Source: Ruminococcus sp. UBA3767 (GTDB taxonomy: Bacteria; Bacillota; Clostridia; Oscillospirales; Ruminococcaceae). Taken from it: 16,830 nt of DNA. Positions 4,058 through 11,783 of this stretch are shown piece after piece. Location: positions 1-16,830 of the forward strand of contig DFFV01000064.1 in assembly GCA_002371625.1 (NCBI GenBank), written 5' to 3'. The notes beneath the pieces were generated by a model. It ran no database searches and was not told the origin of the DNA. It was given only the letters and a program-made list of their open reading frames with translations. The number at the start of each line of letters is the position of its first letter. The first letter of the stretch is position 1. A program made the position numbers and the translations under genes.

Positions 4058-6813
4058 CAGTTATTTGGGAACAGCTTTTCCCGATAGTACGGGTCAACTT
4101 CCCTGAATATCCTGTTTTCCTTGTGATCTTCTATCAGTTCATCTATCTGCGTGACAAGCTCCCTGCACCTGTCGTATTCGCCCATTTCATAGTAAACATC
4201 AAGCATACAGTTGAGCAGCTGAGCCAGCTTGTCAAGATAGGGGTAGCTGTCGGTGTGCTGCCTGCAATACTCTGCGCCCTGTTCAAGAGCATTAAGCGAG
4301 TCCGCATATTCGCCGTGGGTGCGCAGGCTGTCCGCAACCGGGATAATAAACGAATCTATTATTTCCAGCGCAGATGAAAAAGCGCTGTCCACTATCTGCC
4401 TTGCATAGCCCGCAAATTTTATCGTTTGTTCAAGGTCGGGCTCGGCAAATGTGTAGAACCACACACCTGTCATAAAGTAATAGCAGCTTATCTTGTCCGT
4501 CTTTTTGAATTTATTGTCACTCATCAGCTCGGTCGCTTTCTGAAAGAAGACCTGAGCGTATTTTTTGTGCTCGGGAAAGCTGCGTGCGAGCAGGCTCGCC
4601 GTGTCAAGATACATCTGTATCAGATGCTTTGCCTTGTGCTCATCTGTGGACTGCTCCATCTCGTCTACCGCATCGAGCAGTAAATTTGCAAAGTCCTCAA
4701 GCTGCTGTTCCTCCTCGTCATTTGTCGGATCATACCTGCCGCCGATGCGCACATCGTAAAGCGTGCCGAGCAGAGAAAGATACATCGCCCTGACAAAGTG
4801 CCGAGGGTGCTTGTCCTTGTATCGCTCTGCGTCCCTGACGATAAGCTCTATCTGTATCTCATCGTCCATTCCTGCGTAAATATCGGTGAGCTGCTTGTAG
4901 ACCTCCATTACCCGAACATCGCTGAACGTATCCGCCCAGTCCCAGTTCTGCGCCGCCTCCGCAATAACGGGGTGAACGTAATACGTCCCGTCTGTGACGT
5001 CATAATTTATCCAGCCCTGCTTTTCAAGTGCGGCAAGTGCACCGCTGAGGTCGCTGAAAAACTGCGCAATGAAATCATCGAGCATCTCGTTTTCAAGTCC
5101 ACGAACATCAGCAAGCGCAAGCGTTTTCAAAGCATTTTTCTCCTCATCGCTCATGCTTCCTGCATCAAACAGCAGCGAAACTATTCCCGAAAGTGTGTCG
5201 TAAACTTCCTCGCCGTCCTTGTAGTTGCCTATTTTTTCGCCCGAAAACCTCGTGAAACCGCTGCCGAGAATAAGCTCGCAGGCGCCTTTTGCGTCCAGCT
5301 TTCCTGCGGCTATCTGCCGTGCGATAAGCTCCAGCACCAGCGTGTGACCGAATACCAAGGCGATCATCTTTTCAAAATACTCACGCTCGTCTTTGGCGAT
5401 CTGCCTTGCGAGGTTGAGCGAGATAAGCTGCATCAGCACCTCTCTGTCGGCGATAGAAAGAATCTCAAGCGACGCAAAGCTGTTTATCGGCGGCTGGCGG
5501 CGTGAAACGATGATCGTGTCATATCCGCATTCGCAGACAGCCGACAGCTCCCTGCTTATCAGCGCATTGTAGTTGTCCACCACGAACAGCACTTTCTTTT
5601 GCGCACATATCCGCTTGAACTGCGACAGCTTGCGCTCAAAGTATTCGTCTGTGCTCTCGCCGTCAAGTCTGCGCATAGTGCTTATCTGCAGCTGCATATC
5701 GCTTGCAAATGTCGACCTGAATTCGCCGTCAGATTCAAGGTAAACTATCACATCGTAGTCGGTCTTTTTTGCATGGATATAGTTGCGCACAATCGTGCTT
5801 TTGCCGATACCGCCCACGCCGCAGAGAAACACCGTGCCGTTTTGTTCAAGCAGCGCTTCAAGCTCCTGTGTTTCCCGTTCACGCCCTACAAATATGGGCG
5901 AAACATGCGGAAGATGCGGCACAACAAAGTCCTTTTGCGAAAGCACCTCGCACAGCTTTTCAAGTATCCTTGCAAGGTCATCTGTGCCTTTGTATCTGTT
6001 TGAGGGCGACGAGCGCAAAGTTCCACGAAAAAGCTGTATAAACAGCCTTTGCACCTCGGGGCGCTCGGTGAACAGCTTGTATTCTTTTTTGCATTTATCA
6101 AACGGATATTTTGAAAATCCTCTGTGCTCGCTGTCGGTCGAATGTCTGCCGAAAAGCAGATAGAAAACTATCTCGCCCAGCGTAAAGATGTCCGTCTGAA
6201 CGCCTGTTTTAGATGCTCCGAAGCCGTCGAGCTGCTCGGGTGCTGCCCATAAGCGTGTGTAGGAAAACAGCCCCGGCTGCGTGATCTCGCTTATCTTTTT
6301 TATGCTGTCAAAGTCGATAAATTCAACAAGCTGCGTTATCGTGTCATCGGGGGAATTTTGCATCACAAATATGTTCTCGGGCTTGAGGTCAAGGCAGAGA
6401 TACCCTGCATTGTGGTACTGCCCGGCCGTCCTTGTTATCGTCAGGCACAGCTGCATATACTGCAAAAGGTCAAGCCCTGTCAGCTTGCCAAGAGCCTTTC
6501 CGCCAAAGCAGGCAACGTCGATGTAAGCCGTGCCGCCTGCCTCAAAAATTTTGCTCACTGGAGGTGTCTGGTTGGTGAGCAGGAAATGCTGCCGTATCTC
6601 GTTTTGCAGCCTGCCCGCCCTGATAAACCGAGCCTTGCCTTGCTCAAAGCTGTCTGCATTTTGCGGCGAGAACTCTTTGAGGATACACCTCGTTTCAAGT
6701 CCGTCCGTTTTGCAAACAGCAAGATAAGCCGTCGTATTTGCACCCTGCCCGAGCAGCTCAAGCACCGTATATTCACGGCTGCCGATATTAAGTTTGTATC
6801 CCTTTTCAAGCAT
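4057..6813 (-). CDS. Ser/Thr protein kinase fused to STAND (NB-ARC-like) ATPase and helical repeats, 918 aa
   Basis: Residues 10-290 form a Hanks-type kinase with the key residues present: glycine loop LGQGAN (21-26), ATP lysine in CILKEF (K46), catalytic loop LCLDLKPEN (D142, K144, N147), metal site IDFD in place of DFG (D167) and APE at 191-193. Residues 305-510 form a STAND ATPase: FVGRE opening, Walker A GVGGIGKST (332-340), Walker B VLFVVD (D413), a VSRR sensor-like motif (436-439) and a GHTLVLELIA block. The rest (about 600-918) is alpha-helical and TPR-like, suited to sensing a ligand or partner. The ATG at 6813 sits 8 bases after AAGGAGG; a GTG at 6876 has no binding site and overlaps the upstream gene. 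It is cytoplasmic, with no transmembrane segment. By analogy with STAND proteins it probably switches on oligomerisation, with kinase activity as output. Trigger and substrate are unknown; defence is possible but unproven. Confidence 0.85.
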   Translation of the reverse strand: MLEKGYKLNIGSREYTVLELLGQGANTTAYLAVCKTDGLETRCILKEFSPQNADSFEQGKARFIRAGRLQNEIRQHFLLTNQTPPVSKIFEAGGTAYIDVACFGGKALGKLTGLDLLQYMQLCLTITRTAGQYHNAGYLCLDLKPENIFVMQNSPDDTITQLVEFIDFDSIKKISEITQPGLFSYTRLWAAPEQLDGFGASKTGVQTDIFTLGEIVFYLLFGRHSTDSEHRGFSKYPFDKCKKEYKLFTERPEVQRLFIQLFRGTLRSSPSNRYKGTDDLARILEKLCEVLSQKDFVVPHLPHVSPIFVGRERETQELEALLEQNGTVFLCGVGGIGKSTIVRNYIHAKKTDYDVIVYLESDGEFRSTFASDMQLQISTMRRLDGESTDEYFERKLSQFKRICAQKKVLFVVDNYNALISRELSAVCECGYDTIIVSRRQPPINSFASLEILSIADREVLMQLISLNLARQIAKDEREYFEKMIALVFGHTLVLELIARQIAAGKLDAKGACELILGSGFTRFSGEKIGNYKDGEEVYDTLSGIVSLLFDAGSMSDEEKNALKTLALADVRGLENEMLDDFIAQFFSDLSGALAALEKQGWINYDVTDGTYYVHPVIAEAAQNWDWADTFSDVRVMEVYKQLTDIYAGMDDEIQIELIVRDAERYKDKHPRHFVRAMYLSLLGTLYDVRIGGRYDPTNDEEEQQLEDFANLLLDAVDEMEQSTDEHKAKHLIQMYLDTASLLARSFPEHKKYAQVFFQKATELMSDNKFKKTDKISCYYFMTGVWFYTFAEPDLEQTIKFAGYARQIVDSAFSSALEIIDSFIIPVADSLRTHGEYADSLNALEQGAEYCRQHTDSYPYLDKLAQLLNCMLDVYYEMGEYDRCRELVTQIDELIEDHKENRIFREVDPYYREKLFPNN

Positions 6814-6872
6814 GGTACCGACCTCCTTGAGAGCATTATACAGCATTTTTCCGCAGGGATATAAAAATAGAT

Positions 6873-8000
6873 TCACTCGCCGCCATACTCGTTGAGCAGG
6901 TGCATGGAAAGTATCGGATCCTCGGAGTTTGCGCAGTAAAGCAGCAGGCAGTCGAACGGGTGGCGCTCATAAAGCCTTGCAAAACCGCATTCGCCCAGCT
7001 TAGTGTTAAGCTCATCGTAAAAATCCATAAGGTTGCTTTTTATAGTGTCGTCATCGGTGTTTTGCGCCTCGCTGTAAAAGCGGTAGAACCTGCAAAGCAT
7101 AAGCGCCTTGCGCAGCGTTTCGTAGGAAGCCTTTTCGCCCCTGATGATCCTGCCGAGCGTTTCATCGTTTATCAGCGATCCGGTAAAGTGCTTTGGCAGG
7201 CTTTTGCCCTGCTTTTTTCTGTCCGTGAGCTGATACTTGTAACCCAGCAGCTCAGCGATAACGCTGCTGTTCTCTCTGCCCCAGTGAACGCCGTTGGTCG
7301 GGTCATTTGCAAGGGTATTCTTGATATACCCTATGTCCTCGTTTATTAACTTCCGTGCAAGCTGAAACTGCTGCTCGCTGCCGTAGCAGTGCGCCGAAAG
7401 ATATTCAAGAAACTTTTCGTCATCGTCTGTTTCCAATAAAGTCTGCGCAATGCGTGAGGTCGCCGTGTGTGCATTCTCCTGCGCAACAAAACCTTTTGAA
7501 TGGGAAAGAAATCTCACTGCGTCCGCATAAGGCTTTTTGTGCGCAAAGCAGTAAAAATACACCGCATCTTCACGGCTTTTCACATTGAACGGTATCGTCA
7601 GAAAGTATTTCTGAAAGAACACGCTCACCTGCTTCAAGTCCATTTCAAGCGCATAGCAAAGGTCATAGTTGTTGCAGCGGTTTGTCACGCCCGGGGGAGT
7701 GCCCTTTACCCAGTTGCACACCGCCTTCGGACAGTCCTTGCCAAGCAGCTGACGAAATCTGCGCTTCACCTCGGCAAGCATGATGTCAGTGTCAGCTTTT
7801 GTGCAAACAACGCCAAGCTCGGTGAGCCTCTTTGCCAGCCCCTCAAGAAACATCGGCTGCGAGTCAAGCTCCAGCGCCTTGTTTATGCCGTCCGCAAGGT
7901 CATCTGCACAGCCAGCTCCTGTCAGCGCTTCGCCAAAGCAGATATCACCGTAAAGATAATCGGTGCTTTCACTGCGGATAAGTTCGTTTTCAATGTTCAT
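6873..8000 (-). CDS. Uncharacterised helical protein, partner of the kinase-STAND gene, 375 aa
   Basis: First gene of the two-gene operon, 59 bases before the kinase-STAND start, with its own promoter and ribosome binding site (ggagg, 9 bases before ATG). Residues 65-150 resemble a divergent helix-turn-helix-like region: CNWVKGTPPGVTNR, then YDLCYALEMDLKQVSVFFQKYF and IPFNVKSREDAVYFYCF. From memory, similar proteins with a W-x-K-G then ALxMxxxxxxxFFxK pattern are common and unnamed in Clostridia. The rest is mostly helical, with no signal peptide or transmembrane helix. It may be a sensor, adaptor or kinase substrate; a DNA-binding role cannot be excluded. Function not known. Confidence 0.75.
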   Translation of the reverse strand: MNIENELIRSESTDYLYGDICFGEALTGAGCADDLADGINKALELDSQPMFLEGLAKRLTELGVVCTKADTDIMLAEVKRRFRQLLGKDCPKAVCNWVKGTPPGVTNRCNNYDLCYALEMDLKQVSVFFQKYFLTIPFNVKSREDAVYFYCFAHKKPYADAVRFLSHSKGFVAQENAHTATSRIAQTLLETDDDEKFLEYLSAHCYGSEQQFQLARKLINEDIGYIKNTLANDPTNGVHWGRENSSVIAELLGYKYQLTDRKKQGKSLPKHFTGSLINDETLGRIIRGEKASYETLRKALMLCRFYRFYSEAQNTDDDTIKSNLMDFYDELNTKLGECGFARLYERHPFDCLLLYCANSEDPILSMHLLNEYGGE

Positions 8001-8033
8001 TCACTTTTTCCTCCGTTCCTGCCGCCTGACAGT

Positions 8034-8062
8034 ATTTTACCATAATCCACTAAGGATTTCAA
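8034..8062 (-). promoter_or_regulatory. Promoter of the 375-aa/kinase-STAND operon
   Basis: On the minus strand TTGAAA (8062-8057), 17 bases, TAAAAT (8039-8034), about 34 bases before the start codon. Confidence 0.7.
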
Positions 8063-8089
8063 AACAGGGGAGCTTTTTTGTGGGCAGAA

Positions 8090-8105
8090 TGTTTCATGTG
8101 AAACA
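8090..8105. promoter_or_regulatory. parS-like 16-bp palindrome
   Basis: TGTTTCATGTGAAACA differs by one central base from the ParB/Spo0J site consensus of Firmicutes, TGTTTCACGTGAAACA. It lies in an intergenic gap, 28 bases upstream of the -35 of the 375-aa gene. It could be a genuine ParB nucleation site or a local operator that happens to resemble one. Confidence 0.5.
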
Positions 8106-8226
8106 TTTGTTCTGTTGCGTCCGTGAGGGTACATCGTTACCGATATTCAGTTTGTATCATATCTCTTCGCTTACCTGCCTGCAAGTTTTTCCCTGCTTTC
8201 AGGTCTATAACTCGGCGGAGCAGAAA

Positions 8227-8811
8227 CTATTTCAGCTCATAACCTGCCTTGGTGAAAACATACTCTCCTATCTCAAAGCGCTTTCCCTCGGCCTTTTTAG
8301 CCAGCTCGCTGTACTCGATGAACTCACGGGTGACGCTCACAAAATACTGTGCACTGTCGGTTGTGGCGAGGTAGAACGCTGTGTTTTTATTGCTCAGCTG
8401 CTCAGCAACCTCGAACGCTCCGAAGGAGGGCATCACTGTCCATTCAAGCAGCTTTTCAAAGCCGGTGAGCTTTTTCTTTCGTATAAGCGGGGTTATCTGC
8501 ACTGCCTGAGGGAACTTTGCAAGCACCGCAGCGTCCTGTTTGCAGCGGCATCTGCCGCCCTTTTCGTAGTCGTTCAGGTCGATCCTTTCCTTGATGGACT
8601 GTACCGAAAAGCTCGTGCCCTCATCTAAAAGATAGTCGATGGAAACATTCAGGAGCTGTGCCGCAGCTTTGAGATTTTCAATGTCGGGCATACCCTTGCC
8701 TGTCTCCCACTTTGCAACTGCACTTCTTGAAACGTGCAGCTTTTCCGAGAGCTGCTCCTGCGATAAGCCTGCCTTTTGTCTTGCTTCTTTAAGTTTCTCA
8801 CCAAATGTCAT
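8227..8811 (-). CDS. XRE-family regulator with C-terminal effector-like domain, 194 aa
   Basis: Residues 3-62 are a textbook Cro/C1 helix-turn-helix: FGEKLKEARQKAGLSQEQLS, recognition helix VSRSAVAKWETGKGMPDIEN, then LKAAAQLLNVSIDYLL. The C-terminal 125 residues carry a GGRCRCK cysteine pair (near residues 85-90) and a mixed alpha/beta domain that could bind a ligand; I do not recognise it. The ATG at 8811 is placed 8 bases after ggagg; an upstream TTG at 8826 would overlap that site. It is transcribed alone from the strong promoter at 8969-8997 through a structured leader of about 150 bases. No convincing terminator was seen downstream. Confidence 0.85.
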   Translation of the reverse strand: MTFGEKLKEARQKAGLSQEQLSEKLHVSRSAVAKWETGKGMPDIENLKAAAQLLNVSIDYLLDEGTSFSVQSIKERIDLNDYEKGGRCRCKQDAAVLAKFPQAVQITPLIRKKKLTGFEKLLEWTVMPSFGAFEVAEQLSNKNTAFYLATTDSAQYFVSVTREFIEYSELAKKAEGKRFEIGEYVFTKAGYELK

Positions 8812-8842
8812 GATCGTTACCTCCAAGTATTATTCAGCAGGT

Positions 8843-8927
8843 CTCCCTTGCTGTGAGTCAAGTGTAGCACAGCTTATGTTTCTTGCACAAGGGAGCAGCA
8901 CGAACAAGGGTGTTACGCTTCGTAACA
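8843..8927 (-). promoter_or_regulatory. Structured leader of the 194-aa regulator
   Basis: Between promoter and start codon lie three inverted repeats: TGTTACG/CGTAACA (8911-8917 with 8921-8927), CTCCCTTG/CAAGGGAG (8843-8850 with 8888-8895) and, nested inside the latter, GCTGTG/CACAGC (8850-8855 with 8868-8873). The first may be a DNA operator; the others could fold in RNA. No known riboswitch is recognised. Confidence 0.45.
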
Positions 8928-8968
8928 TAGCGTATATGCGTGGTTTAAGACTGCTTTTATCACCTTTG

Positions 8969-8997
8969 AGTATAATACAAAACGCAGGCAGTGTCAA
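8969..8997 (-). promoter_or_regulatory. Promoter of the 194-aa XRE regulator
   Basis: On the minus strand TTGACA (8997-8992), 17 bases, TATACT (8974-8969). It is divergent from the marR promoter at 9021. Confidence 0.8.
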
Positions 8998-9020
8998 CAG
9001 ATAAAAAATGCAGAGGGGTA

Positions 9021-9071
9021 TTGACAAATAAGAAAATAAGTAGTATACTGCATATATAGGAAGTATACTAC
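9021..9071 (+). promoter_or_regulatory. marR promoter with overlapping operator
   Basis: TTGACA (9021-9026), 17 bases, TATACT (9044-9049). The inverted repeat GTAGTATACT (9040-9049) / AGTATACTAC (9062-9071) covers the -10 and start site, as expected for autorepression by the MarR protein downstream. Confidence 0.8.
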
Positions 9072-9090
9072 CTAAATTTCGGAGGGACTT

Positions 9091-9549
9091 ATGTACGATT
9101 TTGAAAATATGGATCAGCGGCTTATCGCTTATGTGAATATCTTTATCTGCGCAAATCGCCTGCAGGCGATAATGGATTCGGGGCTTGAGGACATCACCGC
9201 AAAGCAGTGGCTTGCAATAACGATGATAGACGCATTTCCCGAGCCGCCAACGCTCAAACAGATATCCGAGCTGTCGGGAGTGACTCACCAGAGTATGCGC
9301 CAGATAGTTGACAGGCTCATCGACAAGGGCTTTTTAAAGGTTGTTCCCGATGAAAAGGATAAGCGTGCGATAAGGCTGGTAAAGACCGAGGCTGCGGAGC
9401 ATATCCGCACAAAAAAGGACGGGCAGGATCAGCGGTTCGTGTTCAAGCTGTTTGACTGCCTTACACAAGAGGAAACAACAGCCTATTGCTCGGCGCTTGC
9501 AAAGCTGTGCGACAGGCTGAGTGAGTTGAAACAGGAAAACGATGCGTAA
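9091..9549 (+). CDS. MarR-family transcriptional regulator, 152 aa
   Basis: A winged helix-turn-helix spans about residues 35-100: TAKQWLAITMI, then TLKQISELSGV, recognition helix THQSMRQIVDRLIDKG, and wing DEKDKRAIRL (87-96, the D-x-R-x motif of the family). Helices at both ends would form the dimer. The ribosome binding site is cggagg, 6 bases before ATG. It is followed 17 bases later by a flavodoxin gene in the same orientation, its likely target along with itself through the 9040-9071 operator. MarR proteins usually respond to small aromatics or to oxidation; the ligand here is unknown. Confidence 0.9.
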   Translation: MYDFENMDQRLIAYVNIFICANRLQAIMDSGLEDITAKQWLAITMIDAFPEPPTLKQISELSGVTHQSMRQIVDRLIDKGFLKVVPDEKDKRAIRLVKTEAAEHIRTKKDGQDQRFVFKLFDCLTQEETTAYCSALAKLCDRLSELKQENDA

Positions 9550-9566
9550 CAAAAGGGGGAGATGGC

Positions 9567-10082
9567 ATGAAAACGATTGTTGCCTACAGATCAAAGTCGG
9601 GGTACACAAAAAGGTATGCGCAGTGGATAGCGCAGGAGCTTGGGTGTGATATAAAAGAAGACCCCGAGCTTTCGGATATTGTCGGCTATGACAGGATAAT
9701 CTACGGCGGCGGAATGTACGCAGGCGGATTTAACGGCGCAAAGCTGATAACCAAAAATCTTGATAAGCTGAAAGGAAAGAGGATAGCGCTGTTTGCGGTC
9801 GGTTCAAATCCCGGCAGAGAGCATGAGATGCAGCCGTTCTGGGACAGGGTGCTGACTGCACAGCAGCAGGAAAGTATAGGGCATTTTTATCTGCGCGGCG
9901 GATTTGATTTCAGCAGGCTGACTGCAAGGGACAAGGTGCTGATGAAAATGCTTAAAGTTAAGCTGCAAAGAACAAAAGAGCGCACCGAGGACGAGCAGGG
10001 TATGCTCGATGCCTACGATACGCCTGTTGATTTTTCAGACAAGGAGAATATAAGACCGCTGATAGAATTTATACAAAAGTAA
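9567..10082 (+). CDS. Flavodoxin-domain protein, 171 aa
   Basis: The N-terminus (KTIVAYRSKSGYTKRYAQWI) has the flavodoxin fold start with the FMN phosphate-binding loop RSKSGYT at residues 8-14. A second strand-loop (YDRIIYGGGMYAGGFNG) and a third (KRIALFAVGSNPG) should contact the isoalloxazine ring. Length and layout match the short flavodoxins related to HemG-type menaquinone-dependent protoporphyrinogen dehydrogenase, but I would not call it HemG without haem genes nearby. Cotranscribed with marR, it probably takes part in a redox or stress response. The transcript ends at the terminator at 10096. Confidence 0.85.
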   Translation: MKTIVAYRSKSGYTKRYAQWIAQELGCDIKEDPELSDIVGYDRIIYGGGMYAGGFNGAKLITKNLDKLKGKRIALFAVGSNPGREHEMQPFWDRVLTAQQQESIGHFYLRGGFDFSRLTARDKVLMKMLKVKLQRTKERTEDEQGMLDAYDTPVDFSDKENIRPLIEFIQK

Positions 10083-10095
10083 ACAGCAAAGCAAG

Positions 10096-10135
10096 ACCGC
10101 CTGTGAGGAGTTTTCTCACGGGCGGTTGTGTTTAT
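10096..10135. terminator. Terminator between flavodoxin gene and suf operon
   Basis: ACCGCC-T-GTGAG (10096-10107) pairs with CTCAC-G-GGCGGT (10115-10126) over 12 pairs with one T-G wobble, followed by tgtgttt. The genes on either side converge here; it acts most clearly on the plus strand, with a weaker T tract on the minus strand. Confidence 0.8.
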
Positions 10136-10141
10136 CGGATA

Positions 10142-10570
10142 TCAGGTCGCCTGCTCAAGCAGCTTGTCCATAGTGTTCCAGCTGAGCAGTGCGCATTTTA
10201 CTCTGGCAGGCATTTTTGAAATGCTCTGCAGAGCGCCTGCTTCTTCAAGCTCATCTATCTCGTCATCGCTTGCCTCGCCTGCTATCATCTTTCTGAAGAT
10301 AAGTGCAAAGTGCTTTGCCTCATCGGGAGTTTTTCCGATGATAAGTTCAAGCATTATATCTGCGCTCGCCTGCGAAACTGCGCAGCCTATCCCCGTGAAC
10401 GAGCCGTTTGCGATAATGCCCTCACGGATATCCAGATTAAGCTCTATGTTATCTCCGCAGGTGGGGTTGAGCCCCTTGCAGCAGTGCGTTGCGCCCTCCA
10501 GCTCGTGCTTGTGTATGGGGTGAAGATTGTGGTCGGCAAGTACCTCGCCGTAAAAGCTGTCAGCTGTCAT
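10142..10570 (-). CDS. sufU: Fe-S cluster assembly protein SufU, 142 aa
   Basis: SufU accepts persulfide sulfur from SufS through a zinc site and passes it to the SufBCD scaffold. The three metal-ligand cysteines and the aspartate are present: Cys38 and Asp40 in NPTCGD, Cys63 in GIGCAVSQAS, and Cys126 in ARVKCALLSW. The stretch of about 45 residues between the last two, longer than in IscU, is the SufU hallmark. The start at 10570 has a ribosome binding site (aaggag, 7-8 bases upstream) and overlaps the sufS stop by 11 bases. Two extra adjacent cysteines (30, 31) precede the NPTCGD motif. It is last in the operon. Confidence 0.92.
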   Translation of the reverse strand: MTADSFYGEVLADHNLHPIHKHELEGATHCCKGLNPTCGDNIELNLDIREGIIANGSFTGIGCAVSQASADIMLELIIGKTPDEAKHFALIFRKMIAGEASDDEIDELEEAGALQSISKMPARVKCALLSWNTMDKLLEQAT

Positions 10571-11783
10571 AGCCCATTCTCCTTCGTATAGTTTTAAGCG
10601 TTGCGATAAAGCGCTGTATGTCCTGTTCATCGTTGTAAAATGCAAGGCTCATTCTTGCGCTTGCAGGAACACCGAGAAATTCATGCAGCGGCTGTGCGCA
10701 GTGGTGACCTGCACGGATCGCAATACCGTCGGCATCAAAGACAGCAGCGATGTCGTGGGGATGAACGCCCTCGATGGTGAAGGTGATTATCCCGTGGTGG
10801 TCAGCTGCATCATCTGCGCCGATGATATCAACGTGAGGAACCTTTTTCATCTCGTCAAATGCAAGTGCAGTCAGCTCGTCTTCACGCTTTTGGATATTTT
10901 CAAAGCCAAGCCCGTCGATGTAATTTATCGCAGCGCCAAGCCCTGCCGCACCGCCTGCATTGACTGTGCCTGCCTCGAACTTGTGCGGAAGCTCTGCAAA
11001 GGTCGCATCTTCACAGGTGACGTATTCTATCATCTCACCGCCCGTAAGGAACGGCGGCATTTTTTCAAGCAGCTCCTGCCTTGCGTAAAGCACACCTATC
11101 CCCATGGGCGCAAGCATTTTGTGCCCCGAAAGTGCGAGAAAATCAACGCCGAGCGCCTGCACGTCGATAGGGATATGCGCCGCACTCTGTGCAGCATCGC
11201 ATACGATGAGCGTGCCGTTTTTGTGGGCGATGTCTGCAAACTCTTTTATCGGGTTGAGCCTGCCGAAAATGTTTGATATCTGCGCAATGGCAAACAGCTT
11301 TGTGCGTGGCGTTAGCGCATTTTCAAGAGCCTGCACCGTGTATTTTCCGCTTTTGTCACACTCAAGAAATCTGAGCGATGCGCCCTTTTGCTTTGCAAGT
11401 ATCTGCCACGGCAAAAGGTTTGAGTGGTGCTCGCTTATGCATACAAGTATCTCATCGCCACAGGTGATGTTTGCCTGCCCCCAGCTGTATGCGACAAGGT
11501 TGAGGCTTTCGGTAGCGTTGCGTGTGAAGATTATCTCCTTTGTGCTTGCGGCATTGAGAAATTTTCTCACGCTCTCACGAGCGCCTTCGTAAGCCTGTGT
11601 TGCCTGCACGCCAAGCTCGTAAAGCCCACGCAGCGGATTGGCATTTTGCTCGGCGTAAAACCTGTTCACCGCTTCAATGACACGCTGCGGCTTTTGCTGA
11701 GTTGCGCAGTTGTCAAGGTAAACAAGCTGTTTGTAGTTTTCAAAAACAGGGAAGTTGTGTTTCCCCAGCAGTGCGTCATTCAT
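10560..11783 (-). CDS. sufS: Cysteine desulfurase SufS, 407 aa
   Basis: PLP-dependent enzyme that takes sulfur from L-cysteine, leaving alanine and a protein persulfide for SufU. The PLP lysine is K222 in LALSGHKMLAPMGIG, the persulfide-forming cysteine is C362 in RAGHHCAQP, and SEHHSNLLPW (118-127) is the usual histidine-rich substrate loop. The full length matches group II desulfurases. The ATG overlaps the sufD stop by 8 bases and sufU overlaps its own end, so the three are translationally coupled. Confidence 0.95.
   Translation of the reverse strand: MNDALLGKHNFPVFENYKQLVYLDNCATQQKPQRVIEAVNRFYAEQNANPLRGLYELGVQATQAYEGARESVRKFLNAASTKEIIFTRNATESLNLVAYSWGQANITCGDEILVCISEHHSNLLPWQILAKQKGASLRFLECDKSGKYTVQALENALTPRTKLFAIAQISNIFGRLNPIKEFADIAHKNGTLIVCDAAQSAAHIPIDVQALGVDFLALSGHKMLAPMGIGVLYARQELLEKMPPFLTGGEMIEYVTCEDATFAELPHKFEAGTVNAGGAAGLGAAINYIDGLGFENIQKREDELTALAFDEMKKVPHVDIIGADDAADHHGIITFTIEGVHPHDIAAVFDADGIAIRAGHHCAQPLHEFLGVPASARMSLAFYNDEQDIQRFIATLKTIRRRMGYDS

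Noticed and set aside
4798..5505. 235-codon plus-strand open frame inside the kinase-STAND gene
   Set aside because: It is antisense to a gene with clear domains on the minus strand, has no ribosome binding site and no recognisable motif.
8130..8210. Terminator after the 194-aa XRE gene
   Set aside because: Only an imperfect ACCTG/CAGGT pairing was found, without a following T tract on the minus strand.
7963..8628. 221-codon plus-strand frame across the gap upstream of the 375-aa gene
   Set aside because: It overlaps two minus-strand genes antisense, and its only notable motif (MFHVKH) comes from the parS-like palindrome.
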